A stretch of DNA of 18,574 nucleotides from Candidatus Methylomirabilota bacterium (GCA_003105305.1 PQAQ01000205.1:4713-23286), one strand, 5' to 3'; positions 1-7,418 are shown, counted from the stretch's first letter. Made by a program: numbers and translations. Notes: a model not told the origin generated them from the letters alone.

Positions 1-1146
1 GAAGGGAAGGCCTACTACTGCACCTGCGCGCCGGAGGAGCTGGAGGCTCGCCGCAAGGCGGCGCTCGCGGCCGGCGCCTCCCCGAAGTACGACGGCCGCT
101 GTCGCCGGCGGGGAAACGACCTGACTGGAACAGGAGATAATGGCGTTGCCGTCCGGCTGTTGGTCGGAGAGGAGGGGACCATCGAGATCGCGGACCTCGT
201 TCACGGTCCCATCCGGTTTGAGGCCGGCGATCTGGACGACTTTATACTCCTGCGTTCCGACCGGATGCCGACGTATAACTTTGCCGTTGTGGTAGACGAC
301 GTACTGATGGGTATTACGCACGTGATCAGAGGTGACGATCACATCTCGAATACACCGCGTCAGATCGCACTCTACGAAGCGCTAGGACTCGCCATTCCGC
401 ACTTTGCCCATATCCCGATGATTTTGGGACCTGATCGCTCACGCTTGTCGAAACGGCACGGCGCGACGTCAGTCTTGGCCTACCAGCAGATGGGTTACCT
501 CCCTGAGGCAGTCGTGAACTATCTGGCGCGACTTGGGTGGTCGTACGGCGACCAGGAGATTTTTACCCAGGACGAGTTGATCCGATATTTCAGCCTCGAC
601 AGGGTCGGGACGACGCCAGCGGTGTTCGATCCGGTCAAGCTCGAGTGGCTGAACGGTCAGTATATCAAACGCGCCGCCCCGGATCGACTGACGGCGCTGC
701 TGATCCCCTTTTGGGAAGCGGCCGGCGTCGATCGGAAAGAGCTGGCGCAGAAAGACGGGGTCTGGCTGCAGCGAGTGGCCTGCCTGTTTCAGGAGCGGGC
801 CAGGACCTTGACGGAACTCGCATCCTCGTCCAGATTCGTCTTTGATGGGAGGATTGAGCGCGATGCGGCAGCGACACTCAAGATTCTGACTGTAGAGGCG
901 AAGGGCAGGGTTCGCGAGTTGGCGGAGGAGATCGAGACGCTGCCGGCGTTTACGGCTGCGGCGCTGGAATCGCTGTTTCGAACGAGGGCGGCAACCCTTG
1001 GCGCCAAGTTGGTCGATCTGGCCCAGCCGTTCAGGGTTGCGCTGTCGGGGAAGACCGTCAGTCCTCCGATCTTTCCGATCATGGAATTGATGGGATGGGC
1101 TGCCGTGCGACGTCGAGTAGAAGAAGCACTGGAGGAGGAAGGATGA
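1..1146 (+). CDS. gltX: Glutamyl-tRNA synthetase, 3' part (5' end outside window)
   Basis: Class I aminoacyl-tRNA synthetase that charges tRNA with glutamate in the cytoplasm. The frame is open from base 1, so about 90 N-terminal residues, including the HIGH motif, lie outside; 381 residues remain, giving about 472 in total, the usual bacterial length. Visible signatures are the zinc-site region with Cys at fragment residues 7, 9 and 34, the conserved block RGDDHISNTPRQ, and the ATP-binding KMSKS-type loop SRLSKRHGA. The cysteine spacing matches the E. coli ligands C98/C100/C125, but the fourth ligand position holds Arg36 instead of His. An apparent TTG start at 160 is only an internal codon. 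The stop overlaps the greA start (ATGA), so the two are translationally coupled. Whether the enzyme is strict for tRNA-Glu or also charges tRNA-Gln cannot be read here. Confidence 0.97.
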   Translation, partial: EGKAYYCTCAPEELEARRKAALAAGASPKYDGRCRRRGNDLTGTGDNGVAVRLLVGEEGTIEIADLVHGPIRFEAGDLDDFILLRSDRMPTYNFAVVVDDVLMGITHVIRGDDHISNTPRQIALYEALGLAIPHFAHIPMILGPDRSRLSKRHGATSVLAYQQMGYLPEAVVNYLARLGWSYGDQEIFTQDELIRYFSLDRVGTTPAVFDPVKLEWLNGQYIKRAAPDRLTALLIPFWEAAGVDRKELAQKDGVWLQRVACLFQERARTLTELASSSRFVFDGRIERDAAATLKILTVEAKGRVRELAEEIETLPAFTAAALESLFRTRAATLGAKLVDLAQPFRVALSGKTVSPPIFPIMELMGWAAVRRRVEEALEEEG

Positions 1147-1643
1147 AGATCGAGGCGCTACTTGATGAGCTGCGACGAGAGTTCAACAAGCTGGATCGGG
1201 AATTCAGGCAGGAGCTTCCGAAGAAGATCCAGGCCGCCAGAGAACTGGGCGATTTGCGAGAGAACGGCGAATACGAAACGATCAAGGACCGGCAGGGATT
1301 TGTCAAGGCCAGGATGGCCTTTCTGCAGCAACGGATCGCGGAGATCAGTAAGATTGATTTGAAAGCGATCCCGAAGGACCGCGTCGCCTTGGGCAGCACC
1401 GTCTACCTTATGGACGAAGAGACAGGAGGGGAGACTGTCTATACGCTGGTCGTTCCGGAACTCATGGACAGTGCGCGCGGTTGGATTTCCGTCGCCTCGC
1501 CGATCGGACGAAGCCTCATCGGTAAGCGGGAAGGCGATCGGGTCGTGTTGACGACGCCGAGCAGCACGAGAGCCTTCGAGATGATGAAGCTTTCGACGTT
1601 ACACGATAATCTGCAAGCCCCCTCGAACGAGGCCGCTTCATGA
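1143..1643 (+). CDS. greA: Transcription elongation factor GreA
   Basis: A 166-residue GreA/GreB-type factor. It enters the secondary channel of RNA polymerase and stimulates transcript cleavage in backtracked complexes. The N-terminal half is the charged antiparallel coiled coil; its tip has the family motif GDLRENGEY with the catalytic acidic residues at D37 and E40 (equivalent to D41/E44 of E. coli). The C-terminal half is the globular FKBP-like domain, with VASPIGRSLIGKREGDRV. I chose the ATG at 1143 because it overlaps the gltX stop in ATGA, has GGAGGAGGA just upstream, and gives the usual family length; the frame is open further upstream but unrelated to GreA. E. coli GreA is 158 residues. 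A second GreA-family gene, rnk, lies at 10229-10648. Confidence 0.95.
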   Translation: MKIEALLDELRREFNKLDREFRQELPKKIQAARELGDLRENGEYETIKDRQGFVKARMAFLQQRIAEISKIDLKAIPKDRVALGSTVYLMDEETGGETVYTLVVPELMDSARGWISVASPIGRSLIGKREGDRVVLTTPSSTRAFEMMKLSTLHDNLQAPSNEAAS

Positions 1644-1668
1644 CGCTCGACCGCACCCGTTTTTCACC

Positions 1669-1697
1669 TTGACTTTTCTCAGCCGTTCTATCATATT
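1669..1697 (+). promoter_or_regulatory. Sigma-70-type promoter for tRNA-Gln
   Basis: TTGACT at 1669-1674 (5 of 6 to the -35 consensus), a 17-bp spacer, then CATATT at 1692-1697 (4 of 6 to -10). It starts 25 bp after the greA stop and would initiate near 1704, at the foot of the hairpin described next. Position and spacing fit a dedicated tRNA promoter; no experimental support is available. Confidence 0.55.
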
Positions 1698-1700
1698 TTG

Positions 1701-1729
1701 AACGTCCAAAGGCGCAACCTTTGGACGTT
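1701..1729 (+). other. Perfect 12-bp hairpin between greA and tRNA-Gln
   Basis: AACGTCCAAAGG (1701-1712) and CCTTTGGACGTT (1718-1729) pair completely around the 5-nt loop CGCAA. On the + strand the following bases (CGTGTTTGG) are not a good U-tract, so it is a poor intrinsic terminator for gltX-greA. The predicted tRNA transcription start falls at its base, so it may form the structured 5' leader of the tRNA precursor, ending 9 nt before the mature 5' end. Either role is inference. Confidence 0.6.
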
Positions 1730-1738
1730 CGTGTTTGG

Positions 1739-1812
1739 TGGGGGGTCGTCCAACGGTAGGACGGCAGACTCTGGATCTGCTTATCGAGGTTCGAATCCTT
1801 GCCCCCCAGCCA
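1739..1812 (+). tRNA. tRNA-Gln (anticodon CUG)
   Basis: A full cloverleaf can be drawn by hand. The acceptor stem is TGGGGGG (1739-1745) with CCCCCCA (1802-1808), discriminator G1809 and an encoded CCA at 1810-1812. The D stem is GTCC/GGAC (1748-1751, 1759-1762) with loop AACGGTA. The anticodon stem is GCAGA/TCTGC with loop CTCTGGA, giving anticodon CTG at 1771-1773. The T arm is CGAGG/CCTTG (one G-T pair) with loop TTCGAAT. The U1-A72 pair at the end of the acceptor stem is typical of bacterial tRNA-Gln. It has its own promoter and is followed by a terminator. Confidence 0.96.
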
Positions 1813-1830
1813 CGCTGACTTAGTAAATTC

Positions 1831-1865
1831 AATAGCCCGCTTGGCAGCATGCTGAGCGGGCTATT
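1831..1865 (+). terminator. Rho-independent terminator after tRNA-Gln
   Basis: AATAGCCCGCT (1831-1841) pairs with AGCGGGCTATT (1855-1865), an 11-bp stem with a 13-nt loop, starting 18 nt after the tRNA CCA. The T-rich part is short (CTATTTG). The stem is near-symmetrical with A-rich and T-rich flanks, so it could also work on the other strand. From here to 2108 I see no gene; the stretch only contains the perfect 14-bp GC palindrome at 1945-1958. Confidence 0.75.
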
Positions 1866-2108
1866 TGCATTGTGTGGGCTGGCGGGGTGTGGGAAGAGCC
1901 TAAAGCCGCGCATAACAGAGTAGAGATGCGGTCAAGACCTTCATGGGCGCGCGCGCCCTGCTCGTGAGGGCCTCTTCACGCAAGGCGTAGGAGCAGTACG
2001 CATATTTGCCAGACGGGTAGAGGAGGGCGCCTATCGGGTTGTGCTCTTCTTCGTGATGAGGCGTTCCTGCGCGCGGCCAGTGCCACTCGCAGGGGTATCG
2101 ATTTCGAT

Positions 2109-3008
2109 TCAGCGTATGTTTTGCAGTTGCTTGAAGAGCTGGGTCGCCGCCGAATTCATCGCCGCGCGATTGGCTTGTCCGAGCGCGCTGGCGGCGTAGG
2201 CGTTGCTTGCCTTCCCGAATCCGAACAGTGAGAAACCGTTCGCCGCCGACTGGGACGTAAAGCTGCCGTTCGCTACAACGCTGCCGACAAGTCGTCCATC
2301 CGTCGGCTTCACTAACCTGAGGTCAATTGCCACCGAACCGGTCCGGCGCGCCACTGTGTTTTCATAGGTAGGGTTGGCCAGCGCGACCGCGCCGCCGGTG
2401 ATGCCGGCGGCGGCATTGCCGGCGATAGCCCCGGCGATGCCGAGGGCGGCGCCGACTGCGCCGAGCGAGCCACCGGTGCTCTCACCCGAGGCCTCAGCGA
2501 TCTCGTTGAATTCGGTAATGGCGCCGCGAATGAGGAAGGGTCCGACCTCGCGCTGTCTGGCGTCGACGAGGCTCGACGGATTATCCTTGTGCTGCAAATA
2601 GAAATCGTAATCGATCACGCGGATGTTTCCTACGTTGGTCAGTGCGGTGGCGAGTTGGTGTGCGACGGCTGTACCGACGTTTCCGGATACCCCCTGAGCA
2701 GGCGGATTGTAGACCGGCGCCTGCGGTCCTTCAGGCAGAAGGCCCCACCCCCACGGTCCCCATCCGTAGCGACGTCCCGGCGCGGCCGGCGCGGCGCCAC
2801 TCATTGGTTGTTCAGCCGCGAACGTCAGCGGCTCGACGGTCACCACATAGTAGGGTAATGCCGGGTCATACGGGATCCGAACGACCTCCACCTGGGTCGA
2901 TTCCGGCGCCGTTTGAGTAGCCCGAACCGACTGCTTGTCGACCGTGGCTGTGGCGCAGGCGCCGAGTAGCAGGCAGCAACCGAATAAGAAGGCAAGTCGT
3001 CTCTGCAC
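2109..3008 (-). CDS. CsgG-family outer-membrane lipoprotein (orphan)
   Basis: A 299-residue lipoprotein. The N-terminus is a short signal peptide ending in the lipobox LLGAC with the lipidated Cys at about residue 18. A proline-rich linker follows, including YGWGPWGWG at about residues 81-89. The C-terminal domain looks like the CsgG/HfaB fold: an AVAHQLATALTNVGNIRVI segment, the strand FLIRGAITEFNEIAE and the strand VAIDLRLVKPTDGRLVG. CsgG itself forms the curli secretion pore. Where CsgG has its first membrane beta-hairpin, this protein has a roughly 30-residue Gly/Ala-rich hydrophobic stretch (about 180-212). The GTG start at 3008 is supported by GAGGAGGG six bases upstream. No curli genes are adjacent, so the secreted partner is unknown; a general CsgG-fold envelope protein is an alternative. 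Confidence 0.72.
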   Translation of the reverse strand: MQRRLAFLFGCCLLLGACATATVDKQSVRATQTAPESTQVEVVRIPYDPALPYYVVTVEPLTFAAEQPMSGAAPAAPGRRYGWGPWGWGLLPEGPQAPVYNPPAQGVSGNVGTAVAHQLATALTNVGNIRVIDYDFYLQHKDNPSSLVDARQREVGPFLIRGAITEFNEIAEASGESTGGSLGAVGAALGIAGAIAGNAAAGITGGAVALANPTYENTVARRTGSVAIDLRLVKPTDGRLVGSVVANGSFTSQSAANGFSLFGFGKASNAYAASALGQANRAAMNSAATQLFKQLQNIR

Positions 3009-3113
3009 GGTTATCCCTCCTCAGGAAAGTGGGAGACATCAAGGCCGCTGTCTATGTGTTTTCCGCATCGTGGAGCCCACGACGCACACCGGACAAATAG
3101 AAGTTCGAGCGTA

Positions 3114-3142
3114 AGAGTAGGGGTAGAGGATAGATCTGTCAA
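3114..3142 (-). promoter_or_regulatory. Promoter of the CsgG-family gene
   Basis: On the - strand a perfect -35 TTGACA (3137-3142) is followed after 17 bp by TACTCT (3114-3119), a weak -10 (3 of 6). It would give a leader of about 100 nt before the GTG start. Apart from this promoter I see nothing in the 282-bp gap 3009-3290; the open frame there has no recognisable family features. Confidence 0.4.
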
Positions 3143-3290
3143 GAAGAAAGCTGGTAGAGGGATGTGGCAGCGACAGGGGAGGGGCGACGCTTCGCGGTCT
3201 GCATGACGGACCGGCGGTTCCTCGATCTTTCTCGACGACATTGATCCCAGGGGCGAGGGAAAGGAGAAGCGTCGACGAATCCTCATACGG

Positions 3291-4949
3291 TCATAGCAGC
3301 CCGAATATCTGGTGCAGGACGTACAGGCCGCTCCAGATAATAAAGAAGCCTGCGACGTCGAGCAGGATACCGGCGCGCATCATCTTCGGAAGCGGCACCA
3401 GGCCTGATCCGTACACGATTGCATTCGGGGGGGTGGACACGGGAAGCATAAACCCAAAGCTTGCGCCCAGCGACGCCCCTAGCGCCGGCGGTAATGGAGT
3501 GACGCCGGCGGCCTGCGCGATCGCAATTACTACCGGAATGATCATGTTAGCGGATGCGGTGTTGCTCGCGGCCTCAGAGATCACAATTGCCATGGCGATC
3601 GATAAGCCTGTCAATCCCCACAGAGAGGTGACGCCGAGGTAGCCCGTGAGGGCGCGGCCCATTGCCTCGGCTACGCCGGTCTTGAACATCAGCGAACCGA
3701 GCGCGAGGCCGCCGCCAAACAGTAAGATCGTGCCCCAGTCGATCTTGACCGCCTCCGCCCACGTTAAGGTGAATTCCCCACGCGGCAGGTTGACAGGGAG
3801 CAGAAACAGGAGGATCGCCGCGCCGATCGCGACGATCGATTCGGGGAGGTGCAGACTCATCCATTTACCCCACGCGTATCCCGCGAACCACGGCATCTGT
3901 AGGAAGCCGGGTATCACCCAGAATGTCACAGCCGCTCCAAAACCGATGACTGTGTTGATCTGTCCCCACGTCCAGGGACCCAGCTTTCTTCGTTCCCGAC
4001 GGATATAGTCCAGTAAATGGCTTCCCGTGTCGGCAGTGGGTGTGCTGCGTTGAGTCTGCGCGACTCTATTATCCTGATCGGAGGACGCCCGGTCTGCCTT
4101 CTTCCCAGCCGGATGCAGCAGGTAGAGCACCGTGAACAGCGCAGGTCCCATGACCAGGAGCAGCGGGGCCGCCATTGCCATCCAGTAAAAAAAACTGATT
4201 TCGACACCCGTTGCTGCCCGGATAAGTCCAATGCCGATAAGATTGGGGGGTGAGCCAACCGGCGTTCCAATGCCGCCGATTGACGCACTGAACGCTACCA
4301 TCAACATCATGCCGGTGGCGAACGGCCAGGTGCTCGGATCCATTGAGTTCCCAGCCAACCCCTTGGCGGCGCGTATGTCGTGCAGCGCGCGCAGGATACC
4401 CAGGGCAATCGGGAACATCATGGCGGTGGTGGCGCTGTTACTGACCCACATAGAGATCACGGCGGTTACCAATCCGAGGCCCAACATAGTCCTTGCAGGA
4501 GAGCAACCGATCGAGGGAATTGACAGGACTCCTAACGCGATTCGGCGGTCGAGTCCGTGGATCGTCATGGCTCGCGCGAGCATAAACCCGCCGATGAACA
4601 CGAATATAATCGGGTCGGCGAAGTGGGCCAACACGAAGGTCGCCGGCGACCTGCCAGGTTCTGCCGGCACCGCGCCCAACGCAACACATAGCACGGTCCC
4701 CAGCAGTGCGGATACAGGGAGCGGAATAACCTCAGAGATCCATAGTACCGTCACAGTCGCAAGAATCGCGGCCAGTGTCCGCCCTTCTGGCGTAAGGTCG
4801 CCGCACAGAGCGTAGGTTAGAAAAAATGCGGGTAGAACGAGAACCGCGCCCAACCGTTTTCGCCAGGTTTCAAACACCTGTTCGCCGGCCGAGATCCGTT
4901 CATCCGGCATTACCGAAGTGGGTTCCGTTTGCGCCTCTGTCTGCGGCAT
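3291..4949 (-). CDS. DASS/SLC13-family anion:sodium symporter
   Basis: A 552-residue integral membrane transporter of the divalent anion:sodium symporter family (sulfate, dicarboxylates or related anions). Many hydrophobic segments are visible. The two inverted-repeat signature pairs are present: MWVSNSATTAMMFPIALG with GGIGTPVGSPPNLIGIGL in the first half, and EAASNTASANMIIPVVIA with FMLPVSTPPNAIVYGSG in the second. These correspond to the SNT motifs that bind sodium and substrate; the first reads SNS. The family block GGFMLARAMTIHGLDRRIA is also clear. A hydrophilic cytoplasmic loop of about 50 residues sits between the halves. The ATG at 4949 lies 12 bp after the TAA that ends the extended GNAT frame, so it is probably the last gene of the cupin-HerA-GNAT operon. 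Substrate cannot be decided from sequence. Confidence 0.92.
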   Translation of the reverse strand: MPQTEAQTEPTSVMPDERISAGEQVFETWRKRLGAVLVLPAFFLTYALCGDLTPEGRTLAAILATVTVLWISEVIPLPVSALLGTVLCVALGAVPAEPGRSPATFVLAHFADPIIFVFIGGFMLARAMTIHGLDRRIALGVLSIPSIGCSPARTMLGLGLVTAVISMWVSNSATTAMMFPIALGILRALHDIRAAKGLAGNSMDPSTWPFATGMMLMVAFSASIGGIGTPVGSPPNLIGIGLIRAATGVEISFFYWMAMAAPLLLVMGPALFTVLYLLHPAGKKADRASSDQDNRVAQTQRSTPTADTGSHLLDYIRRERRKLGPWTWGQINTVIGFGAAVTFWVIPGFLQMPWFAGYAWGKWMSLHLPESIVAIGAAILLFLLPVNLPRGEFTLTWAEAVKIDWGTILLFGGGLALGSLMFKTGVAEAMGRALTGYLGVTSLWGLTGLSIAMAIVISEAASNTASANMIIPVVIAIAQAAGVTPLPPALGASLGASFGFMLPVSTPPNAIVYGSGLVPLPKMMRAGILLDVAGFFIIWSGLYVLHQIFGLL

Positions 4950-4961
4950 CGTATCGTACTC

Positions 4962-5039
4962 TTATACCGTGCGTCTGAGCATCGCCTTGTACAGACCCGG
5001 TGTTGAATCGGGAATCTCAACAGCGCCCACAGTCTTTCA
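4962..5039 (-). other. In-frame TGA and conserved coding tail of the GNAT gene
   Basis: The GNAT frame stops at TGA (5037-5039), but the same frame then runs 24 more sense codons to a TAA at 4962-4964. The tail reads KTVGAVEIPDST followed by PGLYKAMLRRTV. From general knowledge this is how members of this acetyltransferase family end: EFY-x-K-x-VGA, then P-x-S-x-PG-x-Y. The TAA is 12 bp before the DASS start, so the tail fills the intergenic space as the end of a normal operon gene would. A CGA-to-TGA or GGA-to-TGA single-base change would explain it. Recoding or a sequencing error are alternatives. Confidence 0.75.
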
Positions 5040-5441
5040 GAAGAACTCGGCAGGTCCGACATCGCCGACAATCGTATAGCCGTACCCCTTCAACTTCATG
5101 TCCAATAGACACGCCATCAACAACGCCCGGCCCGTTCCGCGGCCGCGAGACTGTTCGGCGACGCCGCCGGGGCCAAAGAGCCCCAATGCTGTCGCATCAT
5201 AGCAGGCGAAGCCGATCAGCGCCTGATCCTGACAGGCGATAAAACAGGTAACGGGCTGATGGCACAACGCTACTTCGGTTTCGCCGGCCCAGACGTCTCC
5301 GAATTGGTCTCTCACCCAATCGATGACCAGATGCTTTTCGGGGCCGAAAGGCTTGCGCAGCGTGACGCCCCGTTCGGCCTGTTCGGACAGGAAGCTCCAA
5401 TTATTTGACAGATCGTACAGTTTGACCAACATGTCGGTCAT
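5037..5441 (-). CDS. GNAT-family N-acetyltransferase, C-terminus cut by in-frame TGA
   Basis: A GCN5-related acetyltransferase (acetyl-CoA donor, substrate unknown). The protein shows a conserved N-terminal region (MLVKLYDL, then EKHLVIDWVRDQFGDVWAGE), the strand PVTCFIACQDQALIGFACYDATA, and the acetyl-CoA pyrophosphate-binding motif A as GVAEQSRGRGTGRALLMA, fitting the Q/R-x-x-G-x-G/A pattern. The frame ends at GPAEFF with TGA, before the last strand and helix normal in this family; the missing part continues in frame (see 4962-5039). I chose the ATG at 5441 because relatives begin close to the VKLYDL block; the frame is open to a GTG at 5516 that has no ribosome-binding site and touches the HerA stop. 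It lies between the HerA-like and DASS genes on the same strand. The 134-residue product is probably non-functional unless the TGA is read through. Confidence 0.8.
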   Translation of the reverse strand: MTDMLVKLYDLSNNWSFLSEQAERGVTLRKPFGPEKHLVIDWVRDQFGDVWAGETEVALCHQPVTCFIACQDQALIGFACYDATALGLFGPGGVAEQSRGRGTGRALLMACLLDMKLKGYGYTIVGDVGPAEFF

Positions 5442-5517
5442 AGGTGCGCTGTATTCCCCGTCTAAAACTGTTTGAGGGGGGCGAAACGCGCCGGCCTCTA
5501 GCTGTAATGCGGGCACG

Positions 5518-7008
5518 CTAACGGCGACGCGATCCGCCGAGGATCCCGCCTAACACGCCGCGGAGGATCTGCCGGCCGATCTGACTGCCGACAGTGCGCG
5601 CCGCCTGCTTGGCCATCGTCTCTACCATACCCTGGCGGCGCTTGGTGCCCCATAGGAAGTCGCTTAATGCGTCGCCCGTTTGAGCCTGCGGCTCCGGCTG
5701 GGCTTCCGACGGGCGCTGGGCGGACACCTCGCTGGCGCCGACACGACGGATCAGTATCTCGTAGGCGGACTCGCGGTTTATCTGAGAATCGTACTTACCG
5801 GCAATAGGGCTGCGAGCCCGTACCGCGGCGCGTTCCTCCGGCGTGACTGCCCCGATGCGGCAGCGCGGCGGGCAGATCAGAGTGCGTTCCACGGGCATCG
5901 GCACACCCTTTTCCTGGAGGGTCGATACCAGGGCCTCGCCGACACCGAGCTGGGATATGGCCTCGACGACGTTGAGCTTGGGGTTCGCAACGAAGGTATC
6001 CGCAGCAGTGCGTACCGCCTTCTGGTCGCGCGGGGTGTAGGCGCGCAAGGCGTGCTGGATGCGGTTTCCGAGCTGGCCGAGGATCTCGTTGGGTACGTCA
6101 TCCGGAAACTGGGAGCAGAAGTATACGCCGACGCCCTTGGACCGGATAAGACGCACGACCTGTTCTACGCGTTGCCGCAGCGTTGCTGGAGCGTCATCGA
6201 AAAGTAAGTGGGCCTCATCGAAGAAGAACACCAGCTTAGGCTTGTCGAGATCTCCAACCTCCGGCAGGTTCTCAAACAACTCTGACAGCAGCCACAGCAA
6301 GAAGCTCGAGTACAGCCGGGGTTTCAAGATGAGTTGATCGGCGGCAAGAATATTGACGACGCCGCGGCCGCTGAGATCGGTGCGCAGCAGGTCGGCAAGT
6401 TCCAGTGCCGGCTCGCCGAACATCGATTCCCCGCCTTCCCGTTCCAGCGATAACATGGCGCGCTGAATGGCGGCTACCGACTGAGCGCTGACGAGACCAT
6501 ACTGCGTCGATATCTCCTTGCGGTTCTCTACGACGAATCCGAGCACCGCGCGCAGATCATCAAGGTCGAGCAGCAACAGACCCTTGTCGTCAGCCAGTGT
6601 AAAAGCGATCTCGAGTATCCCTGCCTGAGTGTCGTTGAGCTCGAGGATCCGGGCCAGCAGGCTCGGGCCCATCTCGGACACCGTTGTCCGAACCGGGTGG
6701 CCTAACTTGCCGTACAGGTCCCAAAATACTACCGGATTGGGCTCGCGAGCGTAGCCCTGAATACCGATCCGGGCGACGCGCTCTCGAATCTTCTCGTTGT
6801 CAAGACCGGCCAGCGCGGCGCCGGCGACATCACCCTTCACGTCGGCCATGAATACCGGCACGCCAAGCCGCGAGAAGCCTTCCGCCAGCACCAGGAGCGA
6901 AATGGTCTTCCCTGTCCCTGTGGCGCCGGCAATCAGGCCGTGACGGTTACCGTATTTGGTCAGCAAGTAGACGGGCCTGTCGCCCTTGCCAATCAGTATG
7001 TCGGTCAC
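5518..7008 (-). CDS. HerA-like ATPase (DUF853 / YjgR family)
   Basis: A 496-residue P-loop ATPase of the HerA/FtsK superfamily, DUF853 branch, close in length to E. coli YjgR (about 500). Walker A is GATGTGKT at residues 28-35, unusually near the N-terminus. Walker B is LVFFFDEAHLLF at about 260-271. Other family blocks are FMADVKGDVAGAAL just after Walker A, the sensor-like FCSQFPDDVPNEILGQLGNRIQHALRAYTP, and a Gly/Arg-rich C-terminal tail ending GGSRRR. The GTG start at 7008 has AGAGGAGGT six to seven bases upstream. The cellular role of DUF853 proteins is poorly known; DNA-translocase activity is assumed from the fold only. The genes up- and downstream (cupin, GNAT) are closely spaced, so co-transcription is likely. 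No NurA nuclease partner is nearby, which argues against a canonical HerA-NurA repair pair. Confidence 0.92.
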   Translation of the reverse strand: MTDILIGKGDRPVYLLTKYGNRHGLIAGATGTGKTISLLVLAEGFSRLGVPVFMADVKGDVAGAALAGLDNEKIRERVARIGIQGYAREPNPVVFWDLYGKLGHPVRTTVSEMGPSLLARILELNDTQAGILEIAFTLADDKGLLLLDLDDLRAVLGFVVENRKEISTQYGLVSAQSVAAIQRAMLSLEREGGESMFGEPALELADLLRTDLSGRGVVNILAADQLILKPRLYSSFLLWLLSELFENLPEVGDLDKPKLVFFFDEAHLLFDDAPATLRQRVEQVVRLIRSKGVGVYFCSQFPDDVPNEILGQLGNRIQHALRAYTPRDQKAVRTAADTFVANPKLNVVEAISQLGVGEALVSTLQEKGVPMPVERTLICPPRCRIGAVTPEERAAVRARSPIAGKYDSQINRESAYEILIRRVGASEVSAQRPSEAQPEPQAQTGDALSDFLWGTKRRQGMVETMAKQAARTVGSQIGRQILRGVLGGILGGSRRR

Positions 7009-7046
7009 CTACGACCTCCTCTGAGGAATGCCGTCAGCACCGGCGG

Positions 7047-7418
7047 TTATCCGCAGCGATGTGCGCCTGAAGCGTCCGGGTACGGCGTCATGTCGGATGC
7101 GGCGGACGGTGCAGGGTGGAGATGAACGGCCAGCCACACGGCCCCGTGGGAAGTTCGCTCCACGGTATGAGGAACGCCGGCCGGTAGAAACAGATAATCG
7201 CCGGGCGTCAGCGTCCGCGACTCGCCGGCGACATTTAAAACGGCTTCCCCGCGGAGGAGGACCACCCATTCATCCTGAGCCTGAACGTACTCACGGGACG
7301 CGAGGACCGAAGAACTGACGATTCGCTCAACGACAAGGTTCTTGTGACGAAGGAGCGCATCAAAACGTTCTCCCTCGTGAGGGGGTTCCGTATGAGTGAA
7401 AAGGTTGTCGATTTGCAT
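7047..7418 (-). CDS. Small single-domain cupin protein
   Basis: A 123-residue protein with one cupin beta-barrel. The order is MQIDNLF, RHKNLVVERIVSSS, then DEWVVLLRGEAVLNVAG (cupin motif 1 region) and TLTPGDYLFLPAGVPHTVERT (motif 2), ending in WLAVHLHP plus a 20-residue polar tail. Motif 2 keeps its His (GVPHTV). Motif 1 lacks the usual H-x-H; the expected DEHEW-like string is QDEWV, so metal binding is likely altered or lost. The frame is open to an ATG at 7595, but that extension lies upstream of the predicted promoter and is unlike the family, so I prefer the ATG at 7418 even though it has no clear ribosome-binding site. It is the first gene of the probable cupin-HerA-GNAT-DASS operon, 38 bp before HerA. 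Substrate is unknown; similar proteins are only annotated by fold. Confidence 0.8.
   Translation of the reverse strand: MQIDNLFTHTEPPHEGERFDALLRHKNLVVERIVSSSVLASREYVQAQDEWVVLLRGEAVLNVAGESRTLTPGDYLFLPAGVPHTVERTSHGAVWLAVHLHPAPSAASDMTPYPDASGAHRCG

Noticed and set aside
1095..1142. Upstream extension of greA
   Set aside because: It lies inside gltX, encodes an Arg/Ser-rich string unlike GreA, and the ATGA-coupled start at 1143 gives the normal N-terminus.
1945..1958. Perfect 14-bp palindrome GGGCGCGCGCGCCC
   Set aside because: It is low-complexity alternating GC and stands in an intergenic stretch with no promoter or gene to attach it to.
3011..3286. 91-codon - strand frame upstream of the CsgG-family gene
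   Set aside because: It overlaps the predicted promoter, has no family features or convincing ribosome-binding site, and ends against the next gene's leader.
5037..5072. Selenocysteine as explanation of the GNAT TGA
   Set aside because: The position is not catalytic and is variable in the family; the downstream CCCG/CGGG stem is only 4 bp and does not make a convincing bacterial SECIS element.
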